Numbered from the stretch's first letter, positions 7,671-15,919 are shown. The stretch: 64,000 nt of DNA from QHXN01 sp963785125 (GCA_963785125.1 CAWATU010000007.1:992001-1056000), one strand, 5' to 3'. Numbers and translations are program-made. Notes: generated by a model not told the origin, from the letters alone.

Positions 7671-8684
7671 TTAAGCCGACACGCCGCCCGCCTTCGCCAG
7701 CGCGCGGCGGACGAGCGTCTGCGTCAAAGGAACCTTGTACGCGTTCTGCGCAAGAGGCGCCGCGCCTTCGAGCGCGACCCGCGCCGCGCCCGCCAGGACT
7801 TCGGCGTCGAGCGCCTTCCCCTTCAGGAACTCCTCCGCCTTCGGCACGCGCCACGGCACGGGCGCGACGCCGCCGAGGACGATGCGCGCCTGACGGACGC
7901 GCTTGTCCGCTCCAAGCTCGACGGCCGCCGCCGCCGAGGAGAGCGCGAAGTCGAGCGACTCGCGCTCCTTGAACTTCAAGTAGGTCGAGCGCGCGGCGAA
8001 CGGGGAAGCCGGGACGACGATCTCCGTGATGATGTCGTCATTCTTCAGGATGTTCTCGCGGCGGATGCTTCCCTCGTTGGGCAGCGTGAAGAACTTCTCT
8101 AAAAGTATCGTGCGGCGCCCGTCCGCGCCCACGACGTTCACGCTCGCGCCGAGCGCGACGAGCATGGGCGCGAGGTCGGACGGATGCACGATGTAAGAAG
8201 GGCCGCCGCCGAGGATGGCGTTGTACTTGTTCTCGCCCGTCGCGGCGAAGCACTCCGACCCGCCCTTCTTGATGCAGACCGCCTCTTCCAGACGGTAATA
8301 CCAACACCTCGGCCGCTGGCAGAGGTTCCCGCCGACGGTGCCGAGGTTGCGTATCTGCTGCGTGGCGACCGAGTGCGCGGCTTCGGCCAGACCGGGGAAG
8401 TCTCGACGAATAACAGCATGGTCTTCAACCTGTGCGAGCGTCGCGAGCGCGCCGATGCGCAGGCCCTTCTTCCCGTCGCCTTCTATCTTATCCAGCCCGC
8501 GGATGCCCTTCAGGTTGACGACGCGCACGGGCCGCGTCAGGTAGTCCTTCATCGTTGTCAGAAGGTCCTGCCCGCCCGCGAGCGGGCGCGCCGCCTCGTC
8601 CATGTCTCTTGAGGCCGGCGCGGACTTGAGGAGGCCGACGGCCTCCTCGACGCTCGCGGGACTCACCCACTCGAAAGCTTTCAC
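7671..8684 (-). CDS. Molybdenum hydroxylase FAD-binding subunit (YagS/PaoB-like)
   Basis: 337 residues from the GTG at 8684, which overlaps the TGA of the Mo subunit gene by four bases (GTGA) and has GAGGAGG just upstream; the longer open frame is rejected for that reason. The FAD-binding fold of the CO-dehydrogenase/xanthine-dehydrogenase medium subunit is clear: FEWVSPASVEEAV, LAGGQDLL (pyrophosphate loop), RNLGTVGGNLCQ and the C-terminal CODH_FAD segment (ARIVLGGVAPVPWR). A cysteine cluster in the middle (LCQRPRCWYY, then VC and EC) matches the extra [4Fe-4S] loop known in PaoB/YagS and 4-hydroxybenzoyl-CoA reductase. It carries electrons from the 2Fe-2S subunit to FAD. There is no signal peptide, so export probably relies on the Tat signal of the 2Fe-2S subunit. 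Confidence 0.93.
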   Translation of the reverse strand: MKAFEWVSPASVEEAVGLLKSAPASRDMDEAARPLAGGQDLLTTMKDYLTRPVRVVNLKGIRGLDKIEGDGKKGLRIGALATLAQVEDHAVIRRDFPGLAEAAHSVATQQIRNLGTVGGNLCQRPRCWYYRLEEAVCIKKGGSECFAATGENKYNAILGGGPSYIVHPSDLAPMLVALGASVNVVGADGRRTILLEKFFTLPNEGSIRRENILKNDDIITEIVVPASPFAARSTYLKFKERESLDFALSSAAAAVELGADKRVRQARIVLGGVAPVPWRVPKAEEFLKGKALDAEVLAGAARVALEGAAPLAQNAYKVPLTQTLVRRALAKAGGVSA

Positions 8685-10996
8685 GCGCCCCTCCTCTCCT
8701 GCATGAGCCCCGACAGAATCTTGTCCGGCGTGATGGGCAACTCCCGCACACGCACGCCGCAAGCGTTGTAGACGGCGTTGGCGACCGCGCCCACCGAAGG
8801 GATGATGGCAGGCTCGCCGACGCCGATGACGGCCTCGCGCTTGTCCTCGTCGTCGATGAGCGGGACAAGCTCGGGCATCTCAAGCGACCCGGGCAGTTTG
8901 TAGTCGCCGAAACCCGGGTTGAGCTGAAGCCCGAGCTTCGCGTCCATCACGCGCCCCTCCCACAGGGCCATCCCCAAAGATTGAATCATCCCGCCGTTGA
9001 TCTGGCTCTCGACCGCCAGACGGTTGAGCGGCAGCCCGATGTCCTGTACGTGAACCATCTTGACGGGTCTGACCCTGCCCGTCTCAACGTCCACCTCGAC
9101 CTCTGCGAAGCAGACGCCGTGCACGCCCCGCCCGGCCAGTCCCGACACCCAGACGCCGTGCCCGGTCACGCCCGCCGAGGGCAGAGCCGCGCACGCCTGT
9201 CTCCACGAAAGCGTCTTCCCGCCGCCGCTGACGCTGCCCTGTTTGAAACTGATCTCCTCCGGCTTCGCGCCGCCGAGCAGCGGCGAGAGCCTCTCGGCCA
9301 CGGCGAGCCGCGCTTTGACGGCCGCGTCCTTGACCGATGGCGCGAGCGAGGCCGCGGTGGTCGAGCCGCCCGAGGAGTTGGCCGCGCCCAGACGCGAATC
9401 GCCGATGCGCTCGGCCACGTCCTTCATCCCGAGCCCGAACTCCTCCGCGACGATGGCGCGCGTGTAAGTGCGCGTCCCCGTCCCCAAATCCTGCGTGCCG
9501 ACGGCCACCGTGACCGACCCGTCGCGCGCCACCGTCACGTCAACCTTGCACTCGTCGTTGCCGCCGCCGCCCCACGTGCCCACGCCGCAGCCCATCCCGC
9601 GCTTAAGCGGCCCCATGCCCCCGCCCGGCGTCTTGTTCCGGCGCTCCCAACCAATCTCGCGCGCGCCGCGGTCGAGCTGACGGTGATACACGGCGTCCTT
9701 CAAATTCTTCTTGCGGAACTCGACGGGGTCCATCCCGAGCTTGTAGGCCAGCTCGTCCATCAGAGACTCGATGGCGAAGCTCGCCTGCGGGTGGCCGGGC
9801 GCACGCATCGCGCGCGAGGCGTCCTCGTGCGTGTGGATGCTGTAGCCCTCGCGGTACGAGTTAGCAGCCGTGTAGATGTAAGGCTGCCCGGCCTGCGAGC
9901 CGTCGCCCACGCCCCCGAGCCGGTACTGCGTCGCGTGCAGCGCGACGAGCGTTCCGTCCCGCTTCGCACCCGCCTTGAACTTCTGCCACGACCCCGAGCG
10001 GTTGCCCGCCAGCAGGAACTCGTCCTTACGCGTCAGCATCAGGTGGACGGGCGCCTTAGCCTGCTTCGAGAGCCGGCACGCCAGCATCCCCTCGACGCCG
10101 ATGCCGAACTTCGAGCCGAAGCCACCGCCCATGTGTTCGACGATTGCGCGAACGGCGCTCTCCTTCAGGCCCAGTTCCTTCGCAGCGTCGCCCGGGATGG
10201 TGAACGTCCCCTGCGTCGAGGCGTAGACCGTGGCCTCTGTGCCTCCGCGGAAGTCTACGACGTTGCCGTGCGTCTCAAGGCTCGAATGGTGGATGAGGGG
10301 CGTGCGGTACTCGGCCTCGATGACGGCGTCGCACTCCTTGAACGCCTCGGCCACCCTGGGGGCGTCGCCGCGCTTGTCGCGTGGTTCGACGTTCACCTCC
10401 TTCGGGTCGGCGAAGACTTTCGGCGCGCCCTCCTTCAACGAGTCCTCTGCGCGGACGACGTGCGGGAGGACTTCGTACTCGACGCGGATGGCGCGCAGCG
10501 CGTCCTCTGCAATCTCGGGCGTCGTGGCCGCGACCGCGGCGACGGGCTGGCCGGCGAAGAGCACGACCAACTCCTTCTTCGCGGGCTTCGCGTCGCCCAC
10601 GTCCGTGCGGTTCTGCTTCTCGGCCACTGCGGAGGCGCGGTTGCTGCCTTCGACGACCTCCTCGTCATTCGCGCCGACGACGGCCCTGACGCCGGGGATG
10701 CGCCGCGCGGCCGAGGCGTCAACGCTGAGCACGCGCGCGTGCGCGTGCGGCGAGCGCAGCACGCGTCCATAGAGCATCCCGGGCAGGCGCTTGTCGTGCG
10801 TGTACTCGGCCGCGCCACACACCTTGACGTGGCCGTCCACGCGCGTCTGTCGCTGGTTGAGTAGAGTGTGCTTGTCGTTCGGCCCCCAGCCGGGGCCGCC
10901 GTCGTCGTCAGCCTCTATCTCGACGAGCGTGTCCACGCCGTTGACGACCCGCGGGACTTTAATCTTCTTCTTCTTGGCCGGCGCCTGTTGCTGCAT
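8681..10996 (-). CDS. Molybdenum hydroxylase large (molybdopterin) subunit (YagR/PaoC-like)
   Basis: 771 residues. The aldehyde-oxidase/xanthine-dehydrogenase a/b hammerhead (RVDGHVKVCGAAEYTHDKRLPG) is followed by the molybdopterin-binding domain with GGGFGSKFG and SRAMRAPGHPQ. The C-terminal GVGEPAIIPSVGAVANA contains the conserved catalytic-type glutamate (GEP). It should catalyse hydroxylation of an aldehyde or N-heterocycle at a Mo=S/Mo=O centre; the substrate cannot be read from sequence. A Lys-rich N-terminus (AKKKKIKV) replaces any signal peptide. The ATG at 10996 has GGAGAG upstream, and the stop overlaps the FAD subunit start. Gene order here is FeS, Mo, FAD, unlike E. coli paoABC (FeS, FAD, Mo). 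Confidence 0.94.
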   Translation of the reverse strand: MQQQAPAKKKKIKVPRVVNGVDTLVEIEADDDGGPGWGPNDKHTLLNQRQTRVDGHVKVCGAAEYTHDKRLPGMLYGRVLRSPHAHARVLSVDASAARRIPGVRAVVGANDEEVVEGSNRASAVAEKQNRTDVGDAKPAKKELVVLFAGQPVAAVAATTPEIAEDALRAIRVEYEVLPHVVRAEDSLKEGAPKVFADPKEVNVEPRDKRGDAPRVAEAFKECDAVIEAEYRTPLIHHSSLETHGNVVDFRGGTEATVYASTQGTFTIPGDAAKELGLKESAVRAIVEHMGGGFGSKFGIGVEGMLACRLSKQAKAPVHLMLTRKDEFLLAGNRSGSWQKFKAGAKRDGTLVALHATQYRLGGVGDGSQAGQPYIYTAANSYREGYSIHTHEDASRAMRAPGHPQASFAIESLMDELAYKLGMDPVEFRKKNLKDAVYHRQLDRGAREIGWERRNKTPGGGMGPLKRGMGCGVGTWGGGGNDECKVDVTVARDGSVTVAVGTQDLGTGTRTYTRAIVAEEFGLGMKDVAERIGDSRLGAANSSGGSTTAASLAPSVKDAAVKARLAVAERLSPLLGGAKPEEISFKQGSVSGGGKTLSWRQACAALPSAGVTGHGVWVSGLAGRGVHGVCFAEVEVDVETGRVRPVKMVHVQDIGLPLNRLAVESQINGGMIQSLGMALWEGRVMDAKLGLQLNPGFGDYKLPGSLEMPELVPLIDDEDKREAVIGVGEPAIIPSVGAVANAVYNACGVRVRELPITPDKILSGLMQERRGA

Positions 10997-11007
10997 GTGT
11001 CTCTCCG

Positions 11008-11080
11008 AGTGAATGGTGAATGGTGAATGGTAAATGGAGAAAAGCGGGTTCTATTTACTATTCACGATTTACCATTCACC
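11008..11080. repeat. Heptamer-built inverted repeat after the 2Fe-2S subunit gene
   Basis: The core arms GGTGAATGGTAAAT (11022-11035) and its exact complement (11067-11080) face each other. Both arms extend outward as further 7-nt units (GGTGAAT, GGTAAAT, AGTAAAT variants). The right arm overlaps the last codons and stop of the 2Fe-2S gene, so the final residues VNGKS are encoded by repeat DNA. The hairpin separates that gene from the Mo subunit gene and could limit read-through or stabilise the upstream RNA. Confidence 0.8.
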
Positions 11081-11730
11081 TCTTTCGCCGCGGCGAGCGC
11101 GGCCTCGAAGATGCGCGGGTAGGTGCCGCAGCGGCAGAAGTTGCCCTTGCACGCCTCGCGCACCTCGGCGAGCGTCGGGTTGGGGTTCTTCTTGAGATAG
11201 GCCGAGATGGTTGTGACGAAGCCGGGCGTGCAGAAGCCGCACATCAGCGCGTCCTGCTCGACGAAGGCCGCCTGCACGGCGTTCGGGTTCTCGGGCGTGC
11301 CCAAGCCCTCGACGGTCGTCACCTTCTTCCCCGCGGCGTCGGCCGCGAGCACCAGACACGAGTAGACCGGCTTGCCGTCGAGCAGGACGGTGCAAGCGCC
11401 GCAGGTGCCCTGGTCGCAGACGAGCTTCGCGCCCGTGACCGGCGGGTCGAGGTGGCTGCGCAGCGCGCTCAGGAGCGTCGTGCGCGGCTCGACCGAGACG
11501 GGGCGCCGGCGGCCGTTCACGTCGAGCGTCAGGTTGAGCGTTGCCGCCGTCGGGAGCTTCGCGGCCTGCGCCTGCGCGGCTCTGGTCTCGGCCTCGGCCG
11601 TCTGCGCGAGGTGGTCGGCGAGCGCCGCGCCCGCGCCCGCGATGCCGACGCCTTTGAGGAAGCGCCGCCGGCTCGGGTCGGGCGGCGACTCCCGCGTCGT
11701 GGAAGACTTCACGTCGTGCTCGTCTGCCAT
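11062..11730 (-). CDS. Molybdenum hydroxylase 2Fe-2S subunit with Tat signal (YagT/PaoA-like)
   Basis: 222 residues from the second of two adjacent ATGs (11730), where AGGAGG has a slightly better spacing. The N-terminus carries a twin-arginine motif SRRRFLK (20-26) and a hydrophobic GIAGAGAALA, indicating export of the folded complex by Tat. The first cluster domain has CDQGTCGACTVLLDGK; the all-helical second domain has MCGFCTPGF and CKGNFCRCGTYP. These eight cysteines are those of the two [2Fe-2S] clusters in the xanthine oxidase family. It is the first gene of the operon, and the MFS gene diverges from it across about 160 bp. Its last codons lie in the inverted repeat downstream. Confidence 0.94.
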   Translation of the reverse strand: MADEHDVKSSTTRESPPDPSRRRFLKGVGIAGAGAALADHLAQTAEAETRAAQAQAAKLPTAATLNLTLDVNGRRRPVSVEPRTTLLSALRSHLDPPVTGAKLVCDQGTCGACTVLLDGKPVYSCLVLAADAAGKKVTTVEGLGTPENPNAVQAAFVEQDALMCGFCTPGFVTTISAYLKKNPNPTLAEVREACKGNFCRCGTYPRIFEAALAAAKEVNGKS

Positions 11731-11893
11731 CATGCCTCCTGCGGCCCGTAGCGCCGCGCGAGATGAGAACTGTTCGCAGAATCAAAGAGGTGTGTGCCTT
11801 GTTTGATACAACAAAAGGGGTGCTGTCGCAAGCCCGTTCCAACCCGCGCTTGACCGTCGGCGCAGCGGGTGCGACCCTTGCCTTCAAAACGTA

Positions 11894-13480
11894 ATGGCAG
11901 AAAGAGAGTCTTCGACATGGAGTCCGCTGCGGCTCCCGCTCTTCCGCGCGCTGTGGCTGGCGGCCGTGGCGTCGAACGTGGGGACGTGGATGCACAACGT
12001 CGGCGCCGAGTGGCTGATGACGACGCTGTCGCCGACGCCCTTCGTCGTCGCGCTGATGCAGACGGCCGAGACGGCGCCCACTTTCCTGCTCGCGCTTCCC
12101 GCGGGCGCGCTCGCCGACATCGTTGACCGCAGGCGCCTGCTGCTCTTCTCGCAGGCGTGGATGCTCGTCGCGGCGGTCGGCCTCGCGCTCTCTACGCTGC
12201 TGGGCGTCGTCACGCCGTCCGTGCTGCTCCTGCTCACCTTCGGGCTCGGACTTGGCGCGGCGATGAACGCGCCCGCGTGGCAGGCCATCGTGCCCGAGCT
12301 GGTTCCGCGCGAGGAGCTGACCTCGGCCGTCTCGCTCAACAGCGTCGCCTTCAACATCGCGCGCGCCCTCGGCCCCGCGCTCGGCGGCATCATCGTCGCG
12401 GCGGCGGGGCCGTGGGCCGTCTTCCTGCTCAACTCGCTCTCGTTTGTCGGCGTCATCTTCGTGCTCTACCGCTGGCGGCGCGAGAAGGTGGAGAGCATCT
12501 CGCCGACCGAGCGCGTGGTGGGTGCGATGCGTGCGGGCCTGCGCTACGCGCGGCACGCGCCGGAGTTGAAGAGCGTGATGATGCGGACGGGCGTCTTCGC
12601 GCTATGCGCGAGTGCGCTGTGGGCGATGATGCCGCTGCTGGCGCGGGTGGAACTGAAGCTCGGGGCGTTCGAGTACGGCGTGCTGCTCGGGTGTCTGGGC
12701 GCGGGGGCCGTCGCGGGCGTGTTCGTCATCGCGTGGGCGCGGCGCAGCGTCTCGACGAATCTGCTGGTCGTGCTCGGGACCATCGTCTTCGCGGGGACGA
12801 CCGCCGCGCTCGGCTATTTGACGAACTACGCGCTGCTCTGCGTCGCGCTGCTCGCGGGCGGGGTGGCGTGGATGACGACGATGTCGAGCTTCAACGTCAG
12901 CGCGCAGAAGGTCGTGCCCGAGTGGGTGCGTGCGCGCGCGCTGGCGCTCTACCTGCTCGTCTTCTTCGGCTCGCTCGCGTTGGGGGCGGCCACGTGGGGC
13001 GCTTTGGCCGAGCGCGTCGGTCTGCACGTGACGCTCTACACGGCGGCGGCGGCGCTCCTCGTCGGGCTCGTGGCGACGCCCTTCTTCCCCTTGCGCGGAG
13101 GCGAGGAGCTGGACCTCAACCCTTCGCTGCACTGGACCGACCCGACCTTTGTACAGGAGCCGCACCCGGAGCAGGGCCCCGTGCTGGTGACGGTCGAGTA
13201 TTTAATCGACCCGCCGCGCGCCGAAGAGTTCGCACGCACGATGCAGGAGGTGAAGCGCATCCTGCGGCGTGACGGCGCAACGCGCTGGGGGCTCTTCGCA
13301 GACACGGCACGCCCCGGCCGCTACCTCGAAACCTTCCTCGTCGAGTCCTGGGCCGAGCACATGCGCCAGCACGCACGCGTCACCAACGAAGACCGCGCCG
13401 CACAGGCCCGCGCGCGCTCCTTCCACATCGGCGACACGCCGCCCGTCGTCACGCATCTGGTGGCCGCAAGTAAGCAGTAG
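11894..13480 (+). CDS. MFS transporter (MFS_3/DUF894 type) with C-terminal ABM-like domain
   Basis: 528 residues. The first 410 or so form a 12-span major facilitator of the EntS/DUF894 group: FRALWLAAVASNVGTWMHNV at the first span, ADIVDRRRLLLFSQ as the loop 2-3 motif, and ALGPALGG in span 5. After about residue 440, VTVEYLIDPPRAEEFARTMQ and RYLETFLVESWAEHMRQHAR form an antibiotic-biosynthesis-monooxygenase-like ferredoxin fold commonly fused to this exporter group. It probably exports a small hydrophobic compound by proton antiport; the substrate is unknown. No strong ribosome site precedes the ATG. It is divergent from the Mo-hydroxylase operon. The stop codon lies inside a heptamer inverted repeat. 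Confidence 0.88.
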   Translation: MAERESSTWSPLRLPLFRALWLAAVASNVGTWMHNVGAEWLMTTLSPTPFVVALMQTAETAPTFLLALPAGALADIVDRRRLLLFSQAWMLVAAVGLALSTLLGVVTPSVLLLLTFGLGLGAAMNAPAWQAIVPELVPREELTSAVSLNSVAFNIARALGPALGGIIVAAAGPWAVFLLNSLSFVGVIFVLYRWRREKVESISPTERVVGAMRAGLRYARHAPELKSVMMRTGVFALCASALWAMMPLLARVELKLGAFEYGVLLGCLGAGAVAGVFVIAWARRSVSTNLLVVLGTIVFAGTTAALGYLTNYALLCVALLAGGVAWMTTMSSFNVSAQKVVPEWVRARALALYLLVFFGSLALGAATWGALAERVGLHVTLYTAAAALLVGLVATPFFPLRGGEELDLNPSLHWTDPTFVQEPHPEQGPVLVTVEYLIDPPRAEEFARTMQEVKRILRRDGATRWGLFADTARPGRYLETFLVESWAEHMRQHARVTNEDRAAQARARSFHIGDTPPVVTHLVAASKQ

Positions 13481-13525
13481 GCCGTTAGGTAGACGCCGCG
13501 TCAGCCATCTGCCTACTGCCTACCG
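13470..13525. terminator. Imperfect heptamer inverted repeat between convergent genes
   Basis: Units such as GTAAGCA, GTAGGCC and GTTAGGT on the left pair imperfectly with GTAGGCA, GTAGGCA and GATGGCT read from the right strand. The repeat contains the TAG of the MFS gene (13478-13480) and the TAG of the opposite Spy-like gene (13515-13513). It probably folds into a bidirectional terminator-like hairpin, although no T-run is present. Confidence 0.5.
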
Positions 13526-13929
13526 CCGTCTTCCCTCTTCTCATCAGACTCGCGGCGGGCGTCCAACTCGGCGACGCGTGCGTCGAAGCGCCGCTGCTGT
13601 TCGGGGGTGAGAAGGGCGCGGATGCGCGTGCGCGCCGACTGGCGGATGGCGTCGAAGCGCGGGCGCGCCTCGGAGCGCAGCGAGCGATACTCGTTGCGCG
13701 TTTCGTCGAGTATCCGGCGCACCTCGGCCGACTGCCGCTCGTCGAGTTTGAGGTCGTCCCGCATCTTCTCGAACATCTGCTCGGGGTTGCGCTTGCCGCC
13801 CCGCGACTCGTTGCGCGCGGCGCCCGCGCGCAGGCGATAGGCGCTGTCGAGGAGCGCGCCCGTCGCGCACCCCAAAGCGAAGACGGCCGCGACCGCCAGC
13901 CAGAGCTTGAGCCGTGTAATGTCTTTCAT
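13513..13929 (-). CDS. Spy/CpxP-like periplasmic LTxxQ-type protein
   Basis: 138 residues. One N-terminal hydrophobic span (LWLAAVAAVFALGCATGALL, 9-28) acts as signal anchor or signal peptide, followed by a long charged helical domain with QMFEKMRDDLKLDERQ and IRALLTPEQQRRFDAR. The LTPEQ is the LTxxQ signature of the Spy/CpxP/CnrX (heavy-metal resistance) group. Such proteins sense misfolding or metals in the periplasm and often control a linked ECF sigma factor. The start ATG overlaps the TGA of the anti-sigma-like gene (ATGA), so it belongs to the same operon as the sigma factor upstream. Confidence 0.8.
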   Translation of the reverse strand: MKDITRLKLWLAVAAVFALGCATGALLDSAYRLRAGAARNESRGGKRNPEQMFEKMRDDLKLDERQSAEVRRILDETRNEYRSLRSEARPRFDAIRQSARTRIRALLTPEQQRRFDARVAELDARRESDEKREDGGRQ

Positions 13930-14354
13930 CTCGCGCCCTCCCCCTCGCCGATGATGGTTGAGAGCACTTCGTCGTTCGAGGGCGTGCGCGTGTCGGCGAG
14001 GACGACCTGCTCGAAGTCGCTGTCGCGCTCGCCGAGCAGCGACTCGGCGCCCAGGCCGAAGCCCGGGTTCAAATCATTCACGCCCGACGAGAGGAAGAGC
14101 GCGAGCGCCGCCACGGCCACGAGCGCCATCGCCGGCACCGCGCGCCAGGCCACCCCGAAGAGCGCCAGCCAGCCCTCGCCCTCCTCGCGCCGACGCCGCT
14201 CCTCTTCGATGCGCGCACGGACGCGCGCGTAGAGGAAGGGCGAGTCGGCGACCGCGTGGGCCTCCGTCTCACCCGCCGCCGAGGCGCGGACGACCTCGCG
14301 CGCGAAGCGCTCAAGCCTCTCTCTGCGGGCGTCGTCTATCTTTTCGCCTGCCAT
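13926..14354 (-). CDS. Probable membrane anti-sigma factor
   Basis: 142 residues from the ATG at 14354 (AGGTG six bases upstream; an in-frame GTG three codons earlier is less well placed). The N-terminal 60 residues are charged and cytoplasmic-looking. One membrane span (AVPAMALVAVAALALFLSS, about 71-89) is followed by a short extracytoplasmic tail. There is no HxxxCxxC zinc motif, so it is not a ZAS-type anti-sigma. The call rests on size, topology and position: the ECF sigma gene ends 66 bases upstream and a Spy-like sensor overlaps it downstream, the classic sigma/anti-sigma/periplasmic-sensor arrangement (compare CnrH-CnrY-CnrX). Confidence 0.65.
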   Translation of the reverse strand: MAGEKIDDARRERLERFAREVVRASAAGETEAHAVADSPFLYARVRARIEEERRRREEGEGWLALFGVAWRAVPAMALVAVAALALFLSSGVNDLNPGFGLGAESLLGERDSDFEQVVLADTRTPSNDEVLSTIIGEGEGAR

Positions 14355-14420
14355 CTCTTTCACCTGCCTCCCGAAATCCCCGCGGGCTCAAACATAAGGA
14401 CGCCCGCCGGGGCTTTGCAG

Positions 14421-15032
14421 TTACAGAAACCTCTCCAACACACGGCGCAGGTGCGCCCGCGCGCGGTGCGCCCGCACCTTGACCTTCGACCCCGTCCAAT
14501 TCATCAAACTCGCGATCTCCGCGACCGACAGCCCCTCCACGTCGAGCATGACGAGCACGAGCCTGTCCTCGGGACTGAGGCGCGCGAGCAGCTTCGCGGC
14601 CAAGTCGCGCGAGACGGCCTGACCTTCGGCGTCCGGGCCTTCGCCGCGCAGCCGCACGGCGAGGGCCGCGGCCTCCTCTTCGCTCAGCTCGTCGAGCGCG
14701 CCCTCGGGGCGACGCTTCTGCCGCCGCAGCTCGTCGTAGCTGACGTTGAAGGTGATGCGCGCGAGCCATGCGGCGAACGAGGCGTCGCGGCCACCCCCGA
14801 ACTCGCCCAGCGCGAAGAAGGCTTTCGTGAAGCTCTCCTGGACGACCTCTTCGACCTGCTCGCGCCGCCGGAAGAAGCGCGCGGCGATGAGCGCGACCCT
14901 GCGGCGGTGGCGCCGGAACAGCTCTTCGAAGGCCGCCTCGTCGCCCGCGTGTGCGAGCGCGGCGAGTTCGGCGTCCGCCCGCTCCGGCTCGCGGGTCGGC
15001 GCGTGGCCGGAGATGTCCGCCGTCTCGTCCAT
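14421..15032 (-). CDS. ECF sigma factor
   Basis: 203 residues from the ATG at 15032; the frame is open 24 codons further but those residues do not resemble a sigma factor. Region 2 is clear (FEELFRRHRRRV, VVQESFTKAFFAL, SFAAWLARITFNVSYDELRR), and region 4 follows with LSPEDRLVLVMLDVEGLSVAEIA and a helix-turn-helix ending KVKVRAHRARAHLRRVL. It should direct RNA polymerase to an envelope-stress or metal regulon, held by the anti-sigma encoded downstream. A Spy-like gene lies upstream on the same strand, beyond a hairpin. Confidence 0.92.
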   Translation of the reverse strand: MDETADISGHAPTREPERADAELAALAHAGDEAAFEELFRRHRRRVALIAARFFRRREQVEEVVQESFTKAFFALGEFGGGRDASFAAWLARITFNVSYDELRRQKRRPEGALDELSEEEAAALAVRLRGEGPDAEGQAVSRDLAAKLLARLSPEDRLVLVMLDVEGLSVAEIASLMNWTGSKVKVRAHRARAHLRRVLERFL

Positions 15033-15086
15033 ACTCAAGGGCTTACAAATATCACACCGGCGGCGCGGAAAAGAAAGCGAAAGAAA

Positions 15087-15117
15087 GCGGCGGCCCTGAC
15101 TCAACAGAGACCGCCGC
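15087..15117 (-). terminator. Terminator-like hairpin after the upstream Spy-like gene
   Basis: GCGGCGG (15087-15093) pairs with CCGCCGC (15111-15117), with a 17-base loop. Read on the minus strand, the stem is followed by CTTTCTTTCGCTTTC, a pyrimidine-rich tract. It may partly terminate transcription between the Spy-like gene and the sigma factor gene. Confidence 0.4.
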
Positions 15118-15150
15118 CCTCCGGTTCATCGTGTGTGTGCCACGACAGGG

Positions 15151-15711
15151 CTACTGAAGCTGAACCTGCCCCTGCCGCGCGCCGCGGCGAGAGCGGCGCT
15201 CCTGGCGGAGCTGCTCGCGCTGCTGGCGGGCGGAGGCGAGCTGAGCCTTCTGCTCGGAGGTGAGCACGTTGTACATCTCGTACATCATGCGCGCCTGCGC
15301 CACTTCGCGCTCGACCTGCGCGTTGGCGCGCGCCTGCGCGGCGGCGCGGACGGCCGACTCGTCGAACGTGCCGCCGACGAGCGGGTCGAACCCGGCGCGC
15401 TCTTCGCGCTGGCCGCGTGCCTGGCGCTGCGACTTGAAGGTCGCGTGGTAGCGCTCCTCGATCTGGCGCATCTGCTCGACCTGCGCGTCCGACAGGTTCA
15501 GCTCCGCGCCGAAGCGTCCGAACGGGCCGAAGCCGCCGCGGCGTCCGCCGCCACGCCCTTCCCTCTGACCCCACGGGCGCTCGGCGCGATTCTGGCCGCC
15601 GCCGTCCTGACCCTGCTCCTGCTGCGCCGCGACGCCGACCACGCCCGACAGCGCAAAACCCGCGGCCAGAGCGAGGCCGCCCACAAATTTCCTGGAACCC
15701 TTGAGTCTCAT
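15151..15711 (-). CDS. Second Spy/CpxP-like periplasmic protein, Gly/Arg-rich
   Basis: 186 residues from the ATG at 15711, which has AAGGA at a good distance; the longer open frame is rejected. The signal peptide is KFVGGLALAAGFALSGVVGVAA. The mature part begins with a Gln/Gly/Arg-rich low-complexity stretch (about 30-70, GGGRRGGFGPFGRFG) and continues as a helical Spy-like domain: LNLSDAQVEQMRQIEERYH and, near the end, YNVLTSEQKAQLASAR (LTxxQ). It lies upstream of the ECF sigma gene on the same strand, so it may be both a target and a sensor of that sigma factor. The role in envelope stress or metals is inferred from family and context. Confidence 0.75.
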   Translation of the reverse strand: MRLKGSRKFVGGLALAAGFALSGVVGVAAQQEQGQDGGGQNRAERPWGQREGRGGGRRGGFGPFGRFGAELNLSDAQVEQMRQIEERYHATFKSQRQARGQREERAGFDPLVGGTFDESAVRAAAQARANAQVEREVAQARMMYEMYNVLTSEQKAQLASARQQREQLRQERRSRRGARQGQVQLQ

Positions 15712-15889
15712 CTTTCCTTCTTTCTCCGTGCTGTGATGAATTACGGCGGGCCGCACGGGACGCAGGGGAGACTGAACCCACTTGTCCGGCCATTCCAAAG
15801 CTAAGACGCAGCACGGCGCAATCCGGTTACAAATTTTTATGTAGAGATAAAGGTCGGCTGCGGCCGCGGACAAAATTTCAGGGGGTCAA

Positions 15890-15919
15890 TTGATAAGCCG
15901 GCGCGCGGTCGTTTATACT
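15890..15919 (+). promoter_or_regulatory. Sigma-70-type promoter for the sigma factor/kinase pair
   Basis: TTGATA (15890-15895) and TATACT (15914-15919) are separated by 18 bases, each matching consensus at five of six positions. This is the best promoter seen in the window. Transcription would begin near 15926, giving a leader of about 47 bases before the GTG start of the ECF gene. Confidence 0.6.

Noticed and set aside
11008..11080. Possible CRISPR-like array of GGTGAAT repeats
   Set aside because: Units are 7 nt and contiguous, without spacers, and are arranged as an inverted repeat. No cas gene is nearby.
11734..11893. TTGT/ACAA palindrome-like operator in the divergent MFS/hydroxylase region
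   Set aside because: The match is short and imperfect (TTGTTTGATACAACAA) and no regulator gene is adjacent. It is not strong enough to list as a site.
14256..15263. 335-codon plus-strand open frame
   Set aside because: It lies opposite the anti-sigma and ECF genes, both of which have clear family motifs. It has no recognisable domain.
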